From Cornus controversa (taxonomy: Eukaryota > Streptophyta > Magnoliopsida > Cornales > Cornaceae): 64,000 bases of DNA. The notes under the pieces are model-generated. The model was not told where the DNA came from, searched no databases, and saw only the letters and a list, made by a program, of their open reading frames with translations. Positions within the stretch are counted from its first letter, which is position 1. The number at the start of each line of letters is the position of its first letter. Position numbers and translations under genes: made by a program. Below, piece after piece: positions 1 through 11,563 of the stretch. The stretch is taken from assembly GCA_026545225.1 (NCBI GenBank), contig CM048853.1:46921755-46985754 (forward strand), written 5' to 3'.

Positions 1-835
1 AACTCATTTTAAACTACATAAATGAATTATACATATTATAACATTGTTTTAATATTGCAAACAACGCATTTAAGTAGGTATATATTTGTCCTTACACTTT
101 TACTTTACAAAATCATATAGCATATGATAATGTTAAATAGTATATGCTTAATTTTATACAAAACATGTGTTCTACTAAGTATCCAAATTAAAATATTATA
201 TTGATTATTCTACTACATTGTACATTTTACAATCACTATTATAAGTACAAAAAATATTACAATGATCAGAATAAAGAAAATGCTTATAATAGCACACCCA
301 CAACAACCACAAAAAATAAATTTTTTCCTACGTCGTGTTGCCAATAAGTTCGCAATTATTGAATCTAACTTTTCATCCTTGTAATCTTCAGTAGCATTTT
401 GTTGATGTTGTTAATTATCCAACCAATAAAAGGAATCAAGATGATTTTACAAAATAGAACATAATCATTATTAAATGGTTAATGAAAAAAATATACAAAT
501 AGTTAATACCTTTCATGTCGGACACCTATAAAAGTAACGATCATAATTTTGTGAAGTTTTAGTCGTATAAAGTCTCATTGAGCCTCTACCACATGCACAT
601 GAAGATTCACCTCTTTGTGTTCCAGATATGCTGCACCTTATACAAATCTAAGATAATAAATGAACAAATACACTACACTACAAAGAAGATATAATCAAAC
701 ATACCAAATACAATCATACATAATATCAATGTCTAGTGAGAAAATAAATTCATTACACATACATGTCCCTAGTAAAAACTACATGCCCTTAATAAAAACC
801 ATACATATCCTCAATAAAATTACAACAAATGATCT
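1..835. other. AT-rich flank, no gene
   Basis: I see no coding sequence here. It probably belongs to the decayed Harbinger element that follows, since it lies beyond the transposase 3' end, but I found no terminal inverted repeat to mark an edge. Confidence 0.4.
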
Positions 836-2075
836 TCACGCATTAACATCATTCCGTAACTCATTTACTTCACGAAGTCGATTTTGAGAAAGATCAAGTC
901 TTTGCCTTCTTCGGCGAGTACTAACTTTTTCTTGATCCTTGTCAACAAAACCATATCTCCTATATTTCATAAATATTTTATCTTGTTGTGCCTGCATTCT
1001 AATGAAATTATGAAGAGTACAACAAGTAATGACAATATATTTTTGAATATCTAAATCAAAAGGAGTCATCAGTTTAAGTATTGGATATCTCATCTTCACT
1101 ACTCCAAAATAATGTTCAATCACATTTCTTAAAGATGAATGCTTAAAATTAAATAATTCCTCCCGACCACAGGGCCGCCTTCGACTGAGCCTATACTTTT
1201 GCATGTGGTATCTTTCACCCCGATATGGGGTCAAATAACCAGACAAGTTTGTGTATCCAGAATCCACAAGATAATATTTCCATGGTAACTAACTCAACAT
1301 TTTATTGTCTCACAGACATAAAAAAAATCAAATATAAATTTCATAAATATTCTATATACTTTCAAGTGGTCGTGAAAATTTATTAGCATCATTTTCTACA
1401 CATTCCAAAAATACCCTAACATCATTTGTTGTCCCTTCCTAACCTGCCATGACAAAAGTAAACCGTATATCGAATGAACATGCAGCCATGACATTCGTGG
1501 TAGTGTTTGATTTCCAACAATGATAGGGAGTTTGTTGATCCGAGGGAACCCATGCAGATACGTGCGTTTTATCAATAGCTCCAACACAATTCTAAATAAA
1601 AAGAGTATACAAATGAGCGCATTAGTAATATAAATTCTTATATATATTAAAACAATGATTATGTGAGTCTCACTTCAAAGTAAGGGTAAGCTTTTGGATC
1701 ATGTAAGATCTCTGGTGGAACCACGTCAAGATTTGGTGGGATAATAATCTGATTTTCCAACTTTCATATAGTCATTAGGATAGTATAAAAATACTTAGAC
1801 ACTGTCCATCCAGAGTGCTGAAATTTCTCAGCCACAACACGGTATCTTTCATTGTGAGCTAAAATATAAAGAAACATTGCAACTTGTTCTTGAATTGAGA
1901 GATACCGTGAGTCTATCGTTTCATCATTCTTCAACTCATCACAAAAATTCAAGAATACATGTTTCTCCATTCTAAACATTTCTTGGCATCTAGAGTCATG
2001 ACCATTAATTATTTCACGTATATAATCATGGTCTTGTAAAACATTATTCCTACATGGCCCATTAGCTATCAAGTG
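836..2075 (-). pseudogene. PIF/Harbinger transposase remnant (HARBI1-like, DDE_Tnp_4)
   Basis: Three blocks on the minus strand read as one broken Harbinger transposase. The N-terminal block (2072-1764) has the helix-turn-helix-type region around LSIQEQVAMFLYILAHN. The middle block (about 1600-1430) carries the first catalytic aspartate in GAIDKTHVSAWVP. The C-terminal block (1267-836) has DSGYTNLSGYLTPYRG, HSSLRNVIEHYFGVVK and CCTLHNFI, all diagnostic of the family. Stops and frame changes separate the blocks, so no functional enzyme is encoded. Such transposases cut and paste elements with short TIRs and 3-bp (TWA) target duplications, usually together with a Myb/SANT-like partner, which lies just upstream here. 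Confidence 0.9.
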
Positions 2076-2416
2076 TCTTTTATACTCCTCTGTTATGCAT
2101 ATAATTATAATCTAGAATTGTGCCTCTTTCACTTTGGATATCACATAAGTCTTATATTCCTCGATATCCATCTATTAATAAATGACCAAAATTAAATACA
2201 AGACAAATATTAATACATAATAAATATTAATTCAAAATAAATAGAAAGACATAAGTTTTCATATTACATTACCAAATACAAATTAGAAAGACATAACTAC
2301 CACAAATACCAAATCCAAATTAGAAAAACATAAGTTTTCACCACTTTTAAAGTTTACAAGCCAAAAACTACAACTGCAAGTTGCAACCAACCAACTACAA
2401 GTAGACAACAAGGCCA

Positions 2417-2860
2417 TCACATGATCAATACCAACGCCTTCCTCATTGGTTCTGGAAGTGTGAGAAAGAACTCCATCCACGATATATTCTTAAACACCTT
2501 ATTAAGAGTTTTTGCTATATGGGCATCACCAATGCCCTCAATAGTCTATAAAACATCAATACACTCCTGAACTAAATGCATCTTATTCACTTTTGGAGAC
2601 CCAAAAGAACATACATCAGTTTCTCCATGCACGTTATTTTGAGTAGTGGAGGAAGTGCCTACATTAAAAAGTTCTTCACGAGTCCTTTTTGAATTCACTT
2701 CAAATTTATCCATAACTCTTTCCATAGTCAATGCAAAATTATCTTCTTTACCCTACGACGAGGCACCCTTAGCTCTTCACTACGTTCCCTCTTAACTTCC
2801 TTCTTAGACAAATGATTTTCATCACTATCCGAGGGGATTAAGGTGGAGGGATGTGTCTTA
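2417..2860 (-). pseudogene. Myb/SANT-like ORF of the Harbinger element, decayed
   Basis: On the minus strand, a Lys/Arg-rich stretch (KKEVKRERSEELRVPRRR) leads, after a one-base frame change, into MERVMDKFEVNSKRTREELF. After an in-frame stop comes IEGIGDAHIAKTLNKVFKNI, then WMEFFLTLPEPMRKALVLIM and a stop at 2417. Charged spacer followed by an 'IEGI-D...A...L' helix and 'W..FL.L....R' tail is the C-terminal pattern of plant Myb/SANT-like (Myb_DNA-bind_3) proteins, the second ORF of PIF/Harbinger elements, needed for DNA binding by the transposase complex. The N-terminal Myb domain was not found. Identification is by pattern and position only. Confidence 0.6.
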
Positions 2861-3349
2861 GAGCCAGTTGCATTTGTTCCATCAAAAATTTCACACAACC
2901 AATTATGTTACCAAACTTGTTTCTTAACATATATTTCAAAATTTTGAAAATGGAAGTAAAAATCTGGAATTCTAATATTTTCCAAACAGCCCCTTACATG
3001 TTTAATGTTACCCTTGATTTAGGGATTAGTCTATTTGAGTGTTATATGCTGAGACAACTGTAGTAAGACAAAAGAATGCATAAAATCTGTCATTTAATAA
3101 AATATCGCTCAAAACTGAGATTGTTTCAAATATAAATATTAGGGTTAAATGCATTAAACCTCCCTGAACTATCACCATATTTCAAGAAACCCCTGAACTA
3201 AAAATTGGCCCCCTGAATTATCACCAGATTGCAAAAAACTCTATTGAACTATTACTAGATTGCAAGAAACTCCCTGAACTACAAATTGGCCCCTTGAACT
3301 ATCACCAGATTTTAAGAAACCACCCTAAATTATAAGAAACACACACCTA

Positions 3350-3802
3350 GGCTCCGTTTGGATTGAGGGATTTGGAAGGATAAGGAGAAAAAGAAAGGAG
3401 AGGATATGTCATATTGTATTTAGATAGACTTCATTAAAATAAAAGAAAGGATAAGGAGGGATAGTTATCCCTCATATCCTATCCTCTAAAAAATGAGAAG
3501 ATTGGGAGGGAAATGATAGTGTTTAAGTAGTACTTTCATAATTTCGAAACTGTCCTCAACAATTAGAAAGAGAAAATTATTTTTTCACTCATATCCCATA
3601 AATATAAAAGGATATGATAGTAATTTAATCGTTATCATTTCTCTCCCCTATCTTATCCAAATAAGAATCCTATCATCTCTTTTCTTTTCTCTTCTATTTA
3701 TCCAAACATGAATAGCGTTTGTTACTATCCTTTCCTCTCCTTTCTTTTCTCTCATAACAAATGTTATCTTTTTTTTTCTCTTGTGTCTATCCACACGGAG
3801 CC
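3350..3802. mobile_element. Tourist-like MITE nested in the 3139-5687 element
   Basis: It starts GGCTCCGTTTGGATTGAGGGA and ends CTATCCACACGGAGCC, with imperfect TIRs. It is flanked by CTA on the left and TTA on the right, compatible with a mutated 3-bp Harbinger/Tourist-type target duplication. The interior is non-coding and rich in A, G and pyrimidine runs. A related right half (pyrimidine-rich, 'CTTATCCAAACATGATAAAGG') is seen at about 33880-34050 in SOQ1 intron 8. Confidence 0.6.
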
Positions 3803-4470
3803 TTAAGGACAAATCGTCAACTAGCATTTAACAAAAAATCAAATTACTTTTTTGTCCTTAGTTAATATGTATGATTGTTGGTGAAGTAGACTAAGGCCCT
3901 GTTTGGTAGCACTTTCGATTTTAAATTTCAGCTTTCATTTTCATTTTTTTGAAAGTCACAACAGAAATGGTGTTTAGTAACACAGTTTTCATTTTTGAAA
4001 AAAGAAAGTGATGTCAAAATTTTGACAATCCTTAGGCATAATCTGAAAACTTCATAACGAAGCTTTCAATGTCAGATTTCATTTTTCAGTTCAAGTTTTT
4101 ATTTATGATTTTTTTATAAAATACAATAAATAAAAAAATTTCTTGCTCAAAAATATAATATAAGATAATATAATACAATAAATTAAAATTTTATACAAAA
4201 CAAAAGAATAAAAAAATTAGAAAATACAATAAATACAAAATTGGTGACTCAAAAAATATAAATATAACAAAATAAAATACAATAAATAAAAAATATAAAT
4301 AAAATACAATAAATACAAAATTATAAGTCAATAAGAATAAAATTCTTTTATAAAATAAAATAAATACAAAAAAAATATATATAAATATAAAGATATATAT
4401 AATAATAATAAATATATATAAGAAGAAAAGACAATAAAATAAGAGCCATATATAAATACAATTATATACA

Positions 4471-5246
4471 ACAACAACAACTAAGCCTTTTTTCAATTAC
4501 TTAGGGTCGGCTACATGAATCCGATATTTTCATTCCACTTTATTTAAAGTTATCTCCTCAGTTAATCCATATGTTATTATATATTTCTTTACTACCTATA
4601 CCCATGTTAGCTTTGGTCTTCCTCTTCCCCTAGCATTGCCCTCAATTTGGACTATGTCACTTTTTCTTATCGGCACAGTTAAAGGTCTTCTTTGCACATG
4701 TCCAAATCATCTTAACCGATTTTTCCTCACTTTATCTCCAATTGGTGCTACACCAACCATCTTCGAATGTGTTCATTTCTAATTCTATCCTTTCTAGTTT
4801 TCCCGCACATCCATCTCAACATTTGTATTTTTGCAACACTCACTTTTATGCAAATGTTGTTACCTAACTGCTCAACATTCGGTGCCATAAAGTATGACTG
4901 ATCTAATAGTTGTTCGATAAAACTCCCATTTCAATCGTAAGGGGATGCGCCTATCATACAATATACTAAATGCACCCCTCCATTTAATCCATCTTATCTT
5001 GATTATATGATTAACGTCATATCCAATTTCTCTCTCATTTTGAATAATTGAGCCTTAATAGAGAAAATGTTCACTTTTTTGTACCTCTTGATTCTCAATC
5101 CTCACTACATTCTCATTTGTCCTTCTAGATTTACTAAAGTTACACTCCATGTATTCAGTTTTATTTCAACTTATCTTAAACCATTTTAGTTCTAAAGCTT
5201 TTCTCTAAACCTCCAATTTGGCATTAACTCCTTCTCTAGTCTCATA
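4471..5246 (-). mobile_element. RTE-type LINE 3' fragment, decayed
   Basis: Begins with the CAACAACAACAACTAAGCC tail and TACTTAGGGTCGGCTACATGAATCC, the minus-strand 3' end of plant RTE LINEs. Reading leftward on the minus strand gives broken pieces of the conserved C-terminal segment ('[19 protein letters not shown]'). Several stops and frame changes. A better preserved copy lies at 43571-43960. Confidence 0.8.
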
Positions 5247-6173
5247 TAATATAATAAATATAAAATTATAAGTCAATAAGAATAATTTTTTTTATAAAAT
5301 ACAATAAATATATATATATATATATAAAGAGATATATAAGAAGAAAATACAATAAAATAAGACACGTTGGTTATGTTGATTGTAGGGGTTGAGATATAAG
5401 GCGTATTTATATATATAATGGTTTTAATAGGGGCATTTTTGGCATTTTAAATTTGAAGTGGGTCATATGTGTCAACTAAAGTTAGATTTTGGACAGTAAT
5501 TTAATAATTTGGGGTTTATTGTAGAGAGAGAAGATAGTTTAGGGGGTTAAGTGTCCAAATGATAGTTCAGGAGGGATTTTTTGAGAAAGAGAAGATAGTT
5601 CAGGGGATTAGTGTCCAAATACTATTTCAGGGAGTTTTTTGAGAGAGAGAAAATAGTTGAAGGGGGTTTAATGCACTTAACCCTAAAGATTATTATGTCA
5701 AAATAGTAAAATCAATTTCATCATAATCATATTCACTGCTTTATCCTTGAAAAGCTTTGATATGTAGCCATGTAGGCAACTTCTGGTTAATGTCTTAGCT
5801 AAAATACTGAATGGATGAGAAAAGATAAGCACAACCACCACCACATACCTACTTTTTTTCATTTCACACCAAAAGACCACTCAACAGAGAACTCACCCAC
5901 CTCTAAGCTCTCCTAGAAAACAATCTTGAATCTCATGAACACGAAATGTAGCACTTCTCTTCAATATCTCAAACAAGCCTATGCTTTGATTCTAAGGAAT
6001 GGACATTTCCAAGACCATTTCATAGCAGGGTCCTTGATGAAGTGCTATGCAAATCCTCATTTTGGCATATTAGACTGTTCCATTAAAGTTTTTAACCAAG
6101 TACTGAAACCAAATGTTTTTGTATGCAATTCCATGATCAAAGGATGCCTAGAAAACAATGAGCCATGTAAGGC

Positions 6174-6763
6174 CATCTCTTGTTATTATGAGATGGTGGT
6201 TGTGAATTTTAGGCCTAATAAGAAAGGATATGGCAAAGAAGAATGTTGGAACTTGGAATGTGATGATCACTGGTTTTGCTAGATGTGGGATGATTGAAGA
6301 GCTGAGAAAGTTTTTCATTAAAATGCTTGAGAAGGATGATATATCTTGGAGTGCAATTGTTGATGGCTATAACAAAGAAGGCTATTTCAATGAGGCATTG
6401 TAAATTTTAAATAAAATGCATAGAGCGAAAGTTAGGTCTAGAAAATTTGTTCTTTCAAGTGTGCTAACCATCTCTTGTTATTATGAGATGGTGGTTGTGA
6501 ATTTTAGGCCTAATAAGAAAGGATATGGCAGAGAAGAATGTTGGAACTTGGAATGTGATGATCACTGGTTTTGCTAGATGTGGGATGTTTGAAGAGCTGA
6601 GAAAGTTTTTCATTAAAATGCTTGAGAAGGATGATATATCTTGGAGTGCAATTGTTGATGGCTATAACAAAGAAGGCTATTTCAAGGAGGCATTGGAAAT
6701 TTTAAATGAAATGCATAGAGAGAAAGTTAGGCCAAGAAAATTTGTTCTTTTAAGTGTGCTAAT
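6174..6763 (+). repeat. 295-bp tandem duplication in the PPR pseudogene
   Basis: The unit 6174-6468 is repeated at 6469-6763, both starting CATCTCTTGTTATTATGAGA and ending TTCTTTNAAGTGTGCTAA, with a few substitutions. Because 295 is not a multiple of three, the duplication itself shifts the reading frame. Confidence 0.95.
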
Positions 6764-7696
6764 GTGGGGGCTCTTGATCAAGGTAGATGGATACATGTAT
6801 AAAAAGGAATTTCATTCCAATAGATGTAGTATTGTGGACTTCCTTAGTTGATATGTATGCCAAATGTGGATGTCTGGACTTGGCATGGGATTTTTTGAGA
6901 AAATGAAACAGAAAGATGTGTTCTCTTGGAATGCCATGATTGGGGGACTCATTATGTACAGGTTGCACAGAGGATGCACTTGAGATTTTCTTGAAGATGC
7001 AGATAGAGAAAATAAAACCCAATGATCTCACATTTGTGGGTATACTAAATGTTTGTGTTCATGCTGGTTTGGTTGATAAGGGTCTAAAATATTTGAATTC
7101 TATGGAGTAAGTGTATGGGGTTGAGCCTACTGCAAAACACTTGGTTGTGTGGTTGACCTCTTAGGTAGGGCAGGGCTTCTAACTGAAGCAAAGGAACTAT
7201 TATTTCTATGCCTATGAAATCCAATGTTGCAGTATGGGGAGCACTTCTAGGTGCTTGCAGAAAACATAGAAATGTAGATATGGGTGAGAGAGTGGGAAAG
7301 CTGTTACTGGAGTTAGAGCCACAAAAATAGCGGGCATTACGCATCGTTGTTTAACATCTATGCCAAGACGGGTAAATAGGATGATGTTACGAGTTTGAAG
7401 AAATCAGTGAAGGAAAGAGGGATTAAAACAACTGCAGGAAGCAACATGGTCGAATTGGATGGTACCATCCATGAATTCAGAATAGGCGATGGCTCACACA
7501 CCTAAAATAATGAAATCTACTTGATGCTGAAAAGGTCATTGAGAGACTGCAAATGGAGGGTTATTCACCAAATACCTCTCAAGTTTTGTTTGACATTGAT
7601 GAGGAGGAAAAGGAAACTACACTTGGGCACCATAGTGAAAAGCTTGCCATTGTCTTTGGGCTTCTCAACACAATGGTAGGAACAATCATCCGCATT

Positions 7697-8329
7697 AGGG
7701 GTGCAACTTAGGTTGGGCAACCTGAGCCTAGCCCGATTTTTTACGGGCTTGGATAACTATTTTTACAATTAGGGTTGAGCTTAGGTTGAAAAACTTCAAC
7801 TCGAACATAATTAGGGTTGGGCTTGGGTTGAGGTGCCAAAATCCTGAGCTCAACCTGAACCCGAATTGTAATATTATTTTATGCATGTTTTTTATTTTAA
7901 ATATATTATATATAATATTCAAATTATGAAAACTTTTTTCTTTTCAACTTCCTTTATTTAAATCTTAATTTATTGTATGTTAAAACTTTGGATAATTAAT
8001 TTTCTAAAAATTTGTTTGTAATTTTTTAAAAATTTGGATTAAGTTCTTAATTTTTTTTGTGTTTAGGAGTAATCTAATGTGAAACTTATTAAAGATCACT
8101 TTAAATTTTCAACATGGAGATTGGTGATATAGATTACCCGAATTAACCCGACTTTTTAACTCAAAATTTTAACCTGAATTGCAAACCTGAGTTTAAAAAT
8201 TTAAGGATGGGTTGGGCTAGGGTTGAGTAGTTAGGGTTGGAAGTAGGGTTAGGGTTGGACATTTCATATGTAAGGTTGAGCCCGAGTTGTACCTCTAACC
8301 CATCCAATCCGCCCGAGTTGTAGCCCTAA
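7697..8329. mobile_element. hAT-like MITE inserted in the DYW domain
   Basis: A 633-bp non-coding insertion flanked by an exact 8-bp target duplication TCCGCATT (7689-7696 and 8330-8337). Ends are AGGGGTGCAAC and GTTGTAGCCCTAA, short imperfect TIRs. The interior repeats 'GGGTTGGGCTTGGGTTGA' motifs. Removing it rejoins the DYW reading ..GTIIR|IVKNLRVCEDCH. The 8-bp duplication fits the hAT superfamily. Confidence 0.9.
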
Positions 8330-8473
8330 TCCGCATTGTCAAGAATCTAAGGGTATGTGAGGACTGCCACTAAGCTCATTCCACGAGTATATAACCGAGA
8401 GATAATTGTGAGGGATCGTGTGTGCTATCATCACTTTAAGGATGAAACTTGTTCGTGCAAGGATTTATGGTAA

Positions 8474-9157
8474 TTAAAGGGATTGCAGAACTGACATAAG
8501 CAATAAACTGCTCTAATCTTAGGCAAAAATATTAGACCACGTGTTTCAGTTGTCTATAATATACACGAACAACATAGGACAAAAGCTTTCTTGCAGATAT
8601 TTGAAGAGTATTTTTGTCATATAAATCTTCAAATTTGGCCACGCCATCATTGACCATCGCTGACAGATAGTGTTGTTGACGATAATGGAGTATTTGTTAC
8701 AAACATCCAAATTAGTGGGGGTAAGTGTAATATTTCAAAACACATGGGTGATGAGCGTAATAAGCCAATCTAGAGGGGAGGTAAGTGTAAATGACATAAG
8801 AGTAATTTTACATTTTTCGTTAACAACCGTTAACATTTCTTACTTAGAGGGGGTAAGTGTAATATGCCAAATTAGAGGGGAGGTAACTGTAATAAAGTCA
8901 ATCTAGAGAGGAGGTAAGTGTAATTTGCCTTTTTTAATTATTTTTTTAATTTTTAATTTTTATAAGCTGAATGAAGAACAACGACTAAATGCCTAAAGGA
9001 AAGTCTCCCTCAATAGCTATAGATAGCCATGAGGACTTGAATCAACTGACGGTTTACATGATTCTAGCTCATAGGAACCTAAAACAAAGAGACGTTTGCT
9101 TGAGATTCATAAGGGCAGATTGCAATCTGTCAAAATCTTTGCAATTTTGACACTCTT
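8474..9157. other. Non-coding; short dispersed repeat
   Basis: From about 8690 to 8930 a motif of the type 'AGAGGGGAGGTAAGTGTAA' recurs at uneven spacing, with other sequence between. No gene or TIR seen. Confidence 0.4.
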
Positions 9158-9705
9158 AGGGCATGTTTGGGATTGCTTCTCAACCATCGAAAAGTACTTT
9201 TAATCCAAAAAATTTGCGTTGAGAAGTGTTTGGTGTTGAAGGAAATGTGTTTAAGGAGTAGAGTTTGAATTCAAAACTCTTATATTTTAGGTCGCTTATT
9301 TTCTTTGGACTTGTTTATTTTCTATAAATACAATATTACCACTTATATATTATATTTAAAATTAAAAAATATATAAAAATAAGTTTGTGTTAGATTTTTC
9401 AACTCAAGTTCCACCCTAATTTTAAAAATAGTAGCCAAACCTGTGAAAAATCAAATTGGGCTCTGGTTGGTTTGAGTTGACCCTCAAGTTGCACCTTTAG
9501 ACTAATGCACATTTTATTATTGTATGGGTAAAATAGTAAAATTAATAATAAAAGTGCTTTAAGCAGCACTATACTTTAAGTATAAAAAATGTTTTATAAA
9601 ATATATCATTAAACGCCTAATATGTTTTTTAATCACCACACTTTTATGATCACTCTACCAATGAAAGCGTTTTCACTGTTACAAAAGCAATGCCAAACAG
9701 GCACT
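9158..9705. mobile_element. MITE with 19-bp imperfect TIRs
   Basis: Left end AGGGCATGTTTGGGATTGC; right end GCAATGCCAAACAGGCACT, its imperfect reverse complement. The TIR type ('TGTTTGG..') is typical of plant hAT or Tourist MITEs. The interior is non-coding and A/T-rich. No clear target duplication. Confidence 0.65.
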
Positions 9706-9734
9706 TTGTATTGGGGAAGAAAAATGTATTATGA

Positions 9735-10195
9735 AAATTATGGTTGGATGGTACTGTATAATGTCTTGACTAAGAAAAATGCGAAATAAAGTTGTACATG
9801 GTGCATTACTAGCAATGAAAGGTACTCGAAAGGGAAATCTATATTTCCTAGACGAGCATACATTCACAGGGAGACCAGTTATCTCCAGCAGTTCTGAAGA
9901 CAAGGCATCAGATACTTCCCGACCCTGGCATATGCGCTTAAGGCATGCTGGGGAGAAAAAAGGCTTTTGTAGGGCTTGATAAGGGGATGCCAAGACTGGA
10001 AAACTTGATTTCTGCAAGCAATATGTTTCGGGCAAGCAGAAAATAGTCAAGTTTAACACTGACATTTATTGTGGTGCCTAAGGGCGCATTGAAGGAGGCA
10101 GCATTGATTGGTCGATTCTCACCAAGGTTTAGAGCATTCATAATTTTCGCCAAGGTAGAGATCATTGATTGGTGAATTTTCGCCAAGGTGGAGAT
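9735..10195 (+). pseudogene. Ty1/copia gag-pre-integrase fragment
   Basis: At 9779-9979 the frame reads VVHGALLAMKGTRKGNLYFL then GRPVISSSSEDKASDTSRPWHMRLRHAGEK, the conserved gag_pre-integrase block of copia polyproteins. Frameshifted traces of the following zinc-binding region (CKQYVSGKQKIVKF) come next, and within about 120 bp the sequence reaches purine-rich tracts and the 3' LTR. Integrase core, reverse transcriptase and RNase H are deleted. Confidence 0.8.
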
Positions 10196-10607
10196 TGTTG
10201 GATAGTGGCTCGAATTAGGCGCAGAAATACGCCGAAAGAGAGAAGAAAAATTGGCTGCTGAAATTGTGGACGACTCTAACGAAAAGTTTGCCGAATTTTT
10301 TGAATTGTCTCCCTCCTTGCACTTTATATATACTTATTGTATTTTTTTTGTAAGAGTGTGGTAGTTCAACCTGAGATAGAGAATGTGAAGAAAATCAGCC
10401 GGTTACAAATCCAGTGCAACATAGTGTTGCAAAAAGTGTTGCAAATTAGTATAATTGAAGAGAGAAAATCTGTGTAATATGTATATTTTTTCTATAGTGA
10501 AATTTGCTGCCTCCCGTGAACGTAGGCAATTGCCGAACCACATAAATCTCTGTATATGTGTGTGTGTGGTGTTTTGTTTGTTGAATTTCTAGACTTCCGG
10601 CACAACA
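10196..10607 (+). mobile_element. Copia 3' LTR
   Basis: Starts TGTTGGATAGTGGCTCGAAT directly after the purine-rich GCCAAGGTGGAGAT tract and ends GGCACAACA, giving the TG...CA form at about 412 bp. A TATA-like CTTTATATATAC sits at 10321. The left LTR is not in this window, so the element is a 3' remnant. Confidence 0.7.
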
Positions 10608-11093
10608 TTTAGGGCCTTTTGGCAATCGTTTCATAATTTTTTGTTGTGTAATTTATTCCTAAAAGTGTTCTTACCATCCAATATTAGTCAATCACGTCAT
10701 CACATTTAAAAGAAAAAACACCCTCAAATATCAACCCACCATATAAATACGTCTCACATAATCAATTTTCACCGCATAAGGTAAAAAGATATGTGCAATC
10801 AAAAGTGATTTATAATTTTAATTAAAATTGAAAGTAGAGTTTATGTTGTTATGAAGTTTGTGAATTAGTTATTTAGTTCATGTAGAATTCTAAGGAGTAA
10901 ACTGAGAAATTAAGATTCTATTGGCTTGAGAGAATGAAAGTGAAATAATAAGTTAATAAAGTAAGGAACTCAAAGTCTCTCCTATAATATGAGAGGAGGG
11001 ACGTAAATTATTATTAATTTTTTCCTTCTAAATTTTAGAAATTAAAGGGTTTGTGTCAAGTATGAAGTATAGAGACTAAATAGAATTAAAAAA
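10608..11093. other. Non-coding, AT-rich
   Basis: Begins with a MITE-like 'AGGGCCTTTTGGCAATCG' end without a visible partner. Nothing else recognised. Confidence 0.35.
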
Positions 11094-11205
11094 CAGAATT
11101 CGTAGGCAAAAACATTTACATCCATTGGATGCATGTGGTGAGTGTATGTGGTGGAGCCTACCACATACATCTAATGGATGTAAATATTTCTGCCTACGAA
11201 TTCTG
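11094..11205. mobile_element. Short palindromic (foldback) MITE
   Basis: The arms CAGAATTCGTAGGCAAAAAC..TGGATG.ATGTGGT and ACCACATACAT..TGGATGTAAATATTTCTGCCTACGAATTCTG pair over most of the 112 bp, leaving a short loop. No coding content. Confidence 0.75.
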
Positions 11206-11563
11206 TCTAAGAATTCTGCGTGAGTAGCATTACCCATTAAAAAATAATACTTGTTATTTAAGAGTTGAATGAATGTTATGTTTTTATACCTTTAATAATT
11301 GAAAATTTTTGTACTTTTAAATTTTAATAATAATAGTAGTGTGTACATATATGTAGATGAAAATAAAGAGTAAAAGAGACTTTTTCATTGTTCGAGATAT
11401 TTTTATTTTTTAATAGTATATATTCGGAAGGGTATAAATGAATTTTTCCATGACCTGCGAGTTTTTTTATAACTTTGATCAGATCTCTCAATATTCTCTC
11501 TTTCTCTCTCGAACGGCAGCAGTGGGAAAGGGGAAGAGAGAGAAGCAATCAGTGGCGGTGTCG
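11206..11563. promoter_or_regulatory. Probable promoter/5' leader of the F-box gene
   Basis: AT-rich sequence with a weak TATA-like AGTATATATTC near 11415 and a pyrimidine-rich CTCTCTTTCTCTCTCG tract at about 11495-11511, typical of plant 5' leaders. Promoter position is inferred. Confidence 0.3.

Larger units (their letters stand above)
3139..5687. mobile_element. Inverted-repeat DNA element with nested insertions
   Basis: The left end (TTAGGGTTAAATGCATTAAAC, then repeated 'CCCTGAACTATCACCAGATT' motifs to about 3345) is matched in inverse orientation by the right end (about 5515-5687), which finishes GGTTTAATGCACTTAACCCTAA. The ends recur at 59298 and 60826, so this is a repeat family. Inside are a MITE at 3350-3802, a second MITE-like end near 3896 (GGCCCTGTTTGGTAGCAC), a long A/T-rich stretch and an RTE tail. 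No transposase is visible and no clean target duplication was found. A non-autonomous Mutator-like or related element is possible. Confidence 0.65.
5935..8473 (+). pseudogene. PPR protein (E/DYW class) pseudogene
   Basis: The reading frame opens with MNTKCSTSLQYLKQ and PPR-like units (VFNQVLKPNVFVCNSMIKGC, NVGTWNVMITGFARCGM, DVFSWNAMIGG), jumps frame repeatedly, and ends in DYW-domain pieces: SPNTSQVLFDIDEEEKE, HHSEKLAIVFGLLNT, RDRVCYHHFKDETCSCKDLW then stop. In intact relatives these are organellar RNA-editing factors. Several middle PPR motifs are missing, a 295-bp block is tandemly duplicated out of frame (6174-6763), and a MITE interrupts the DYW domain. The DYW pieces show stops too (HC-TAA after VCEDCH). 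Not a functional gene. Confidence 0.9.

Noticed and set aside
4191-4496. 101-codon minus-strand ORF rich in Phe, Ile and Tyr
   Set aside because: Low-complexity translation of (AATACAATAAATA)-type sequence; no protein character.
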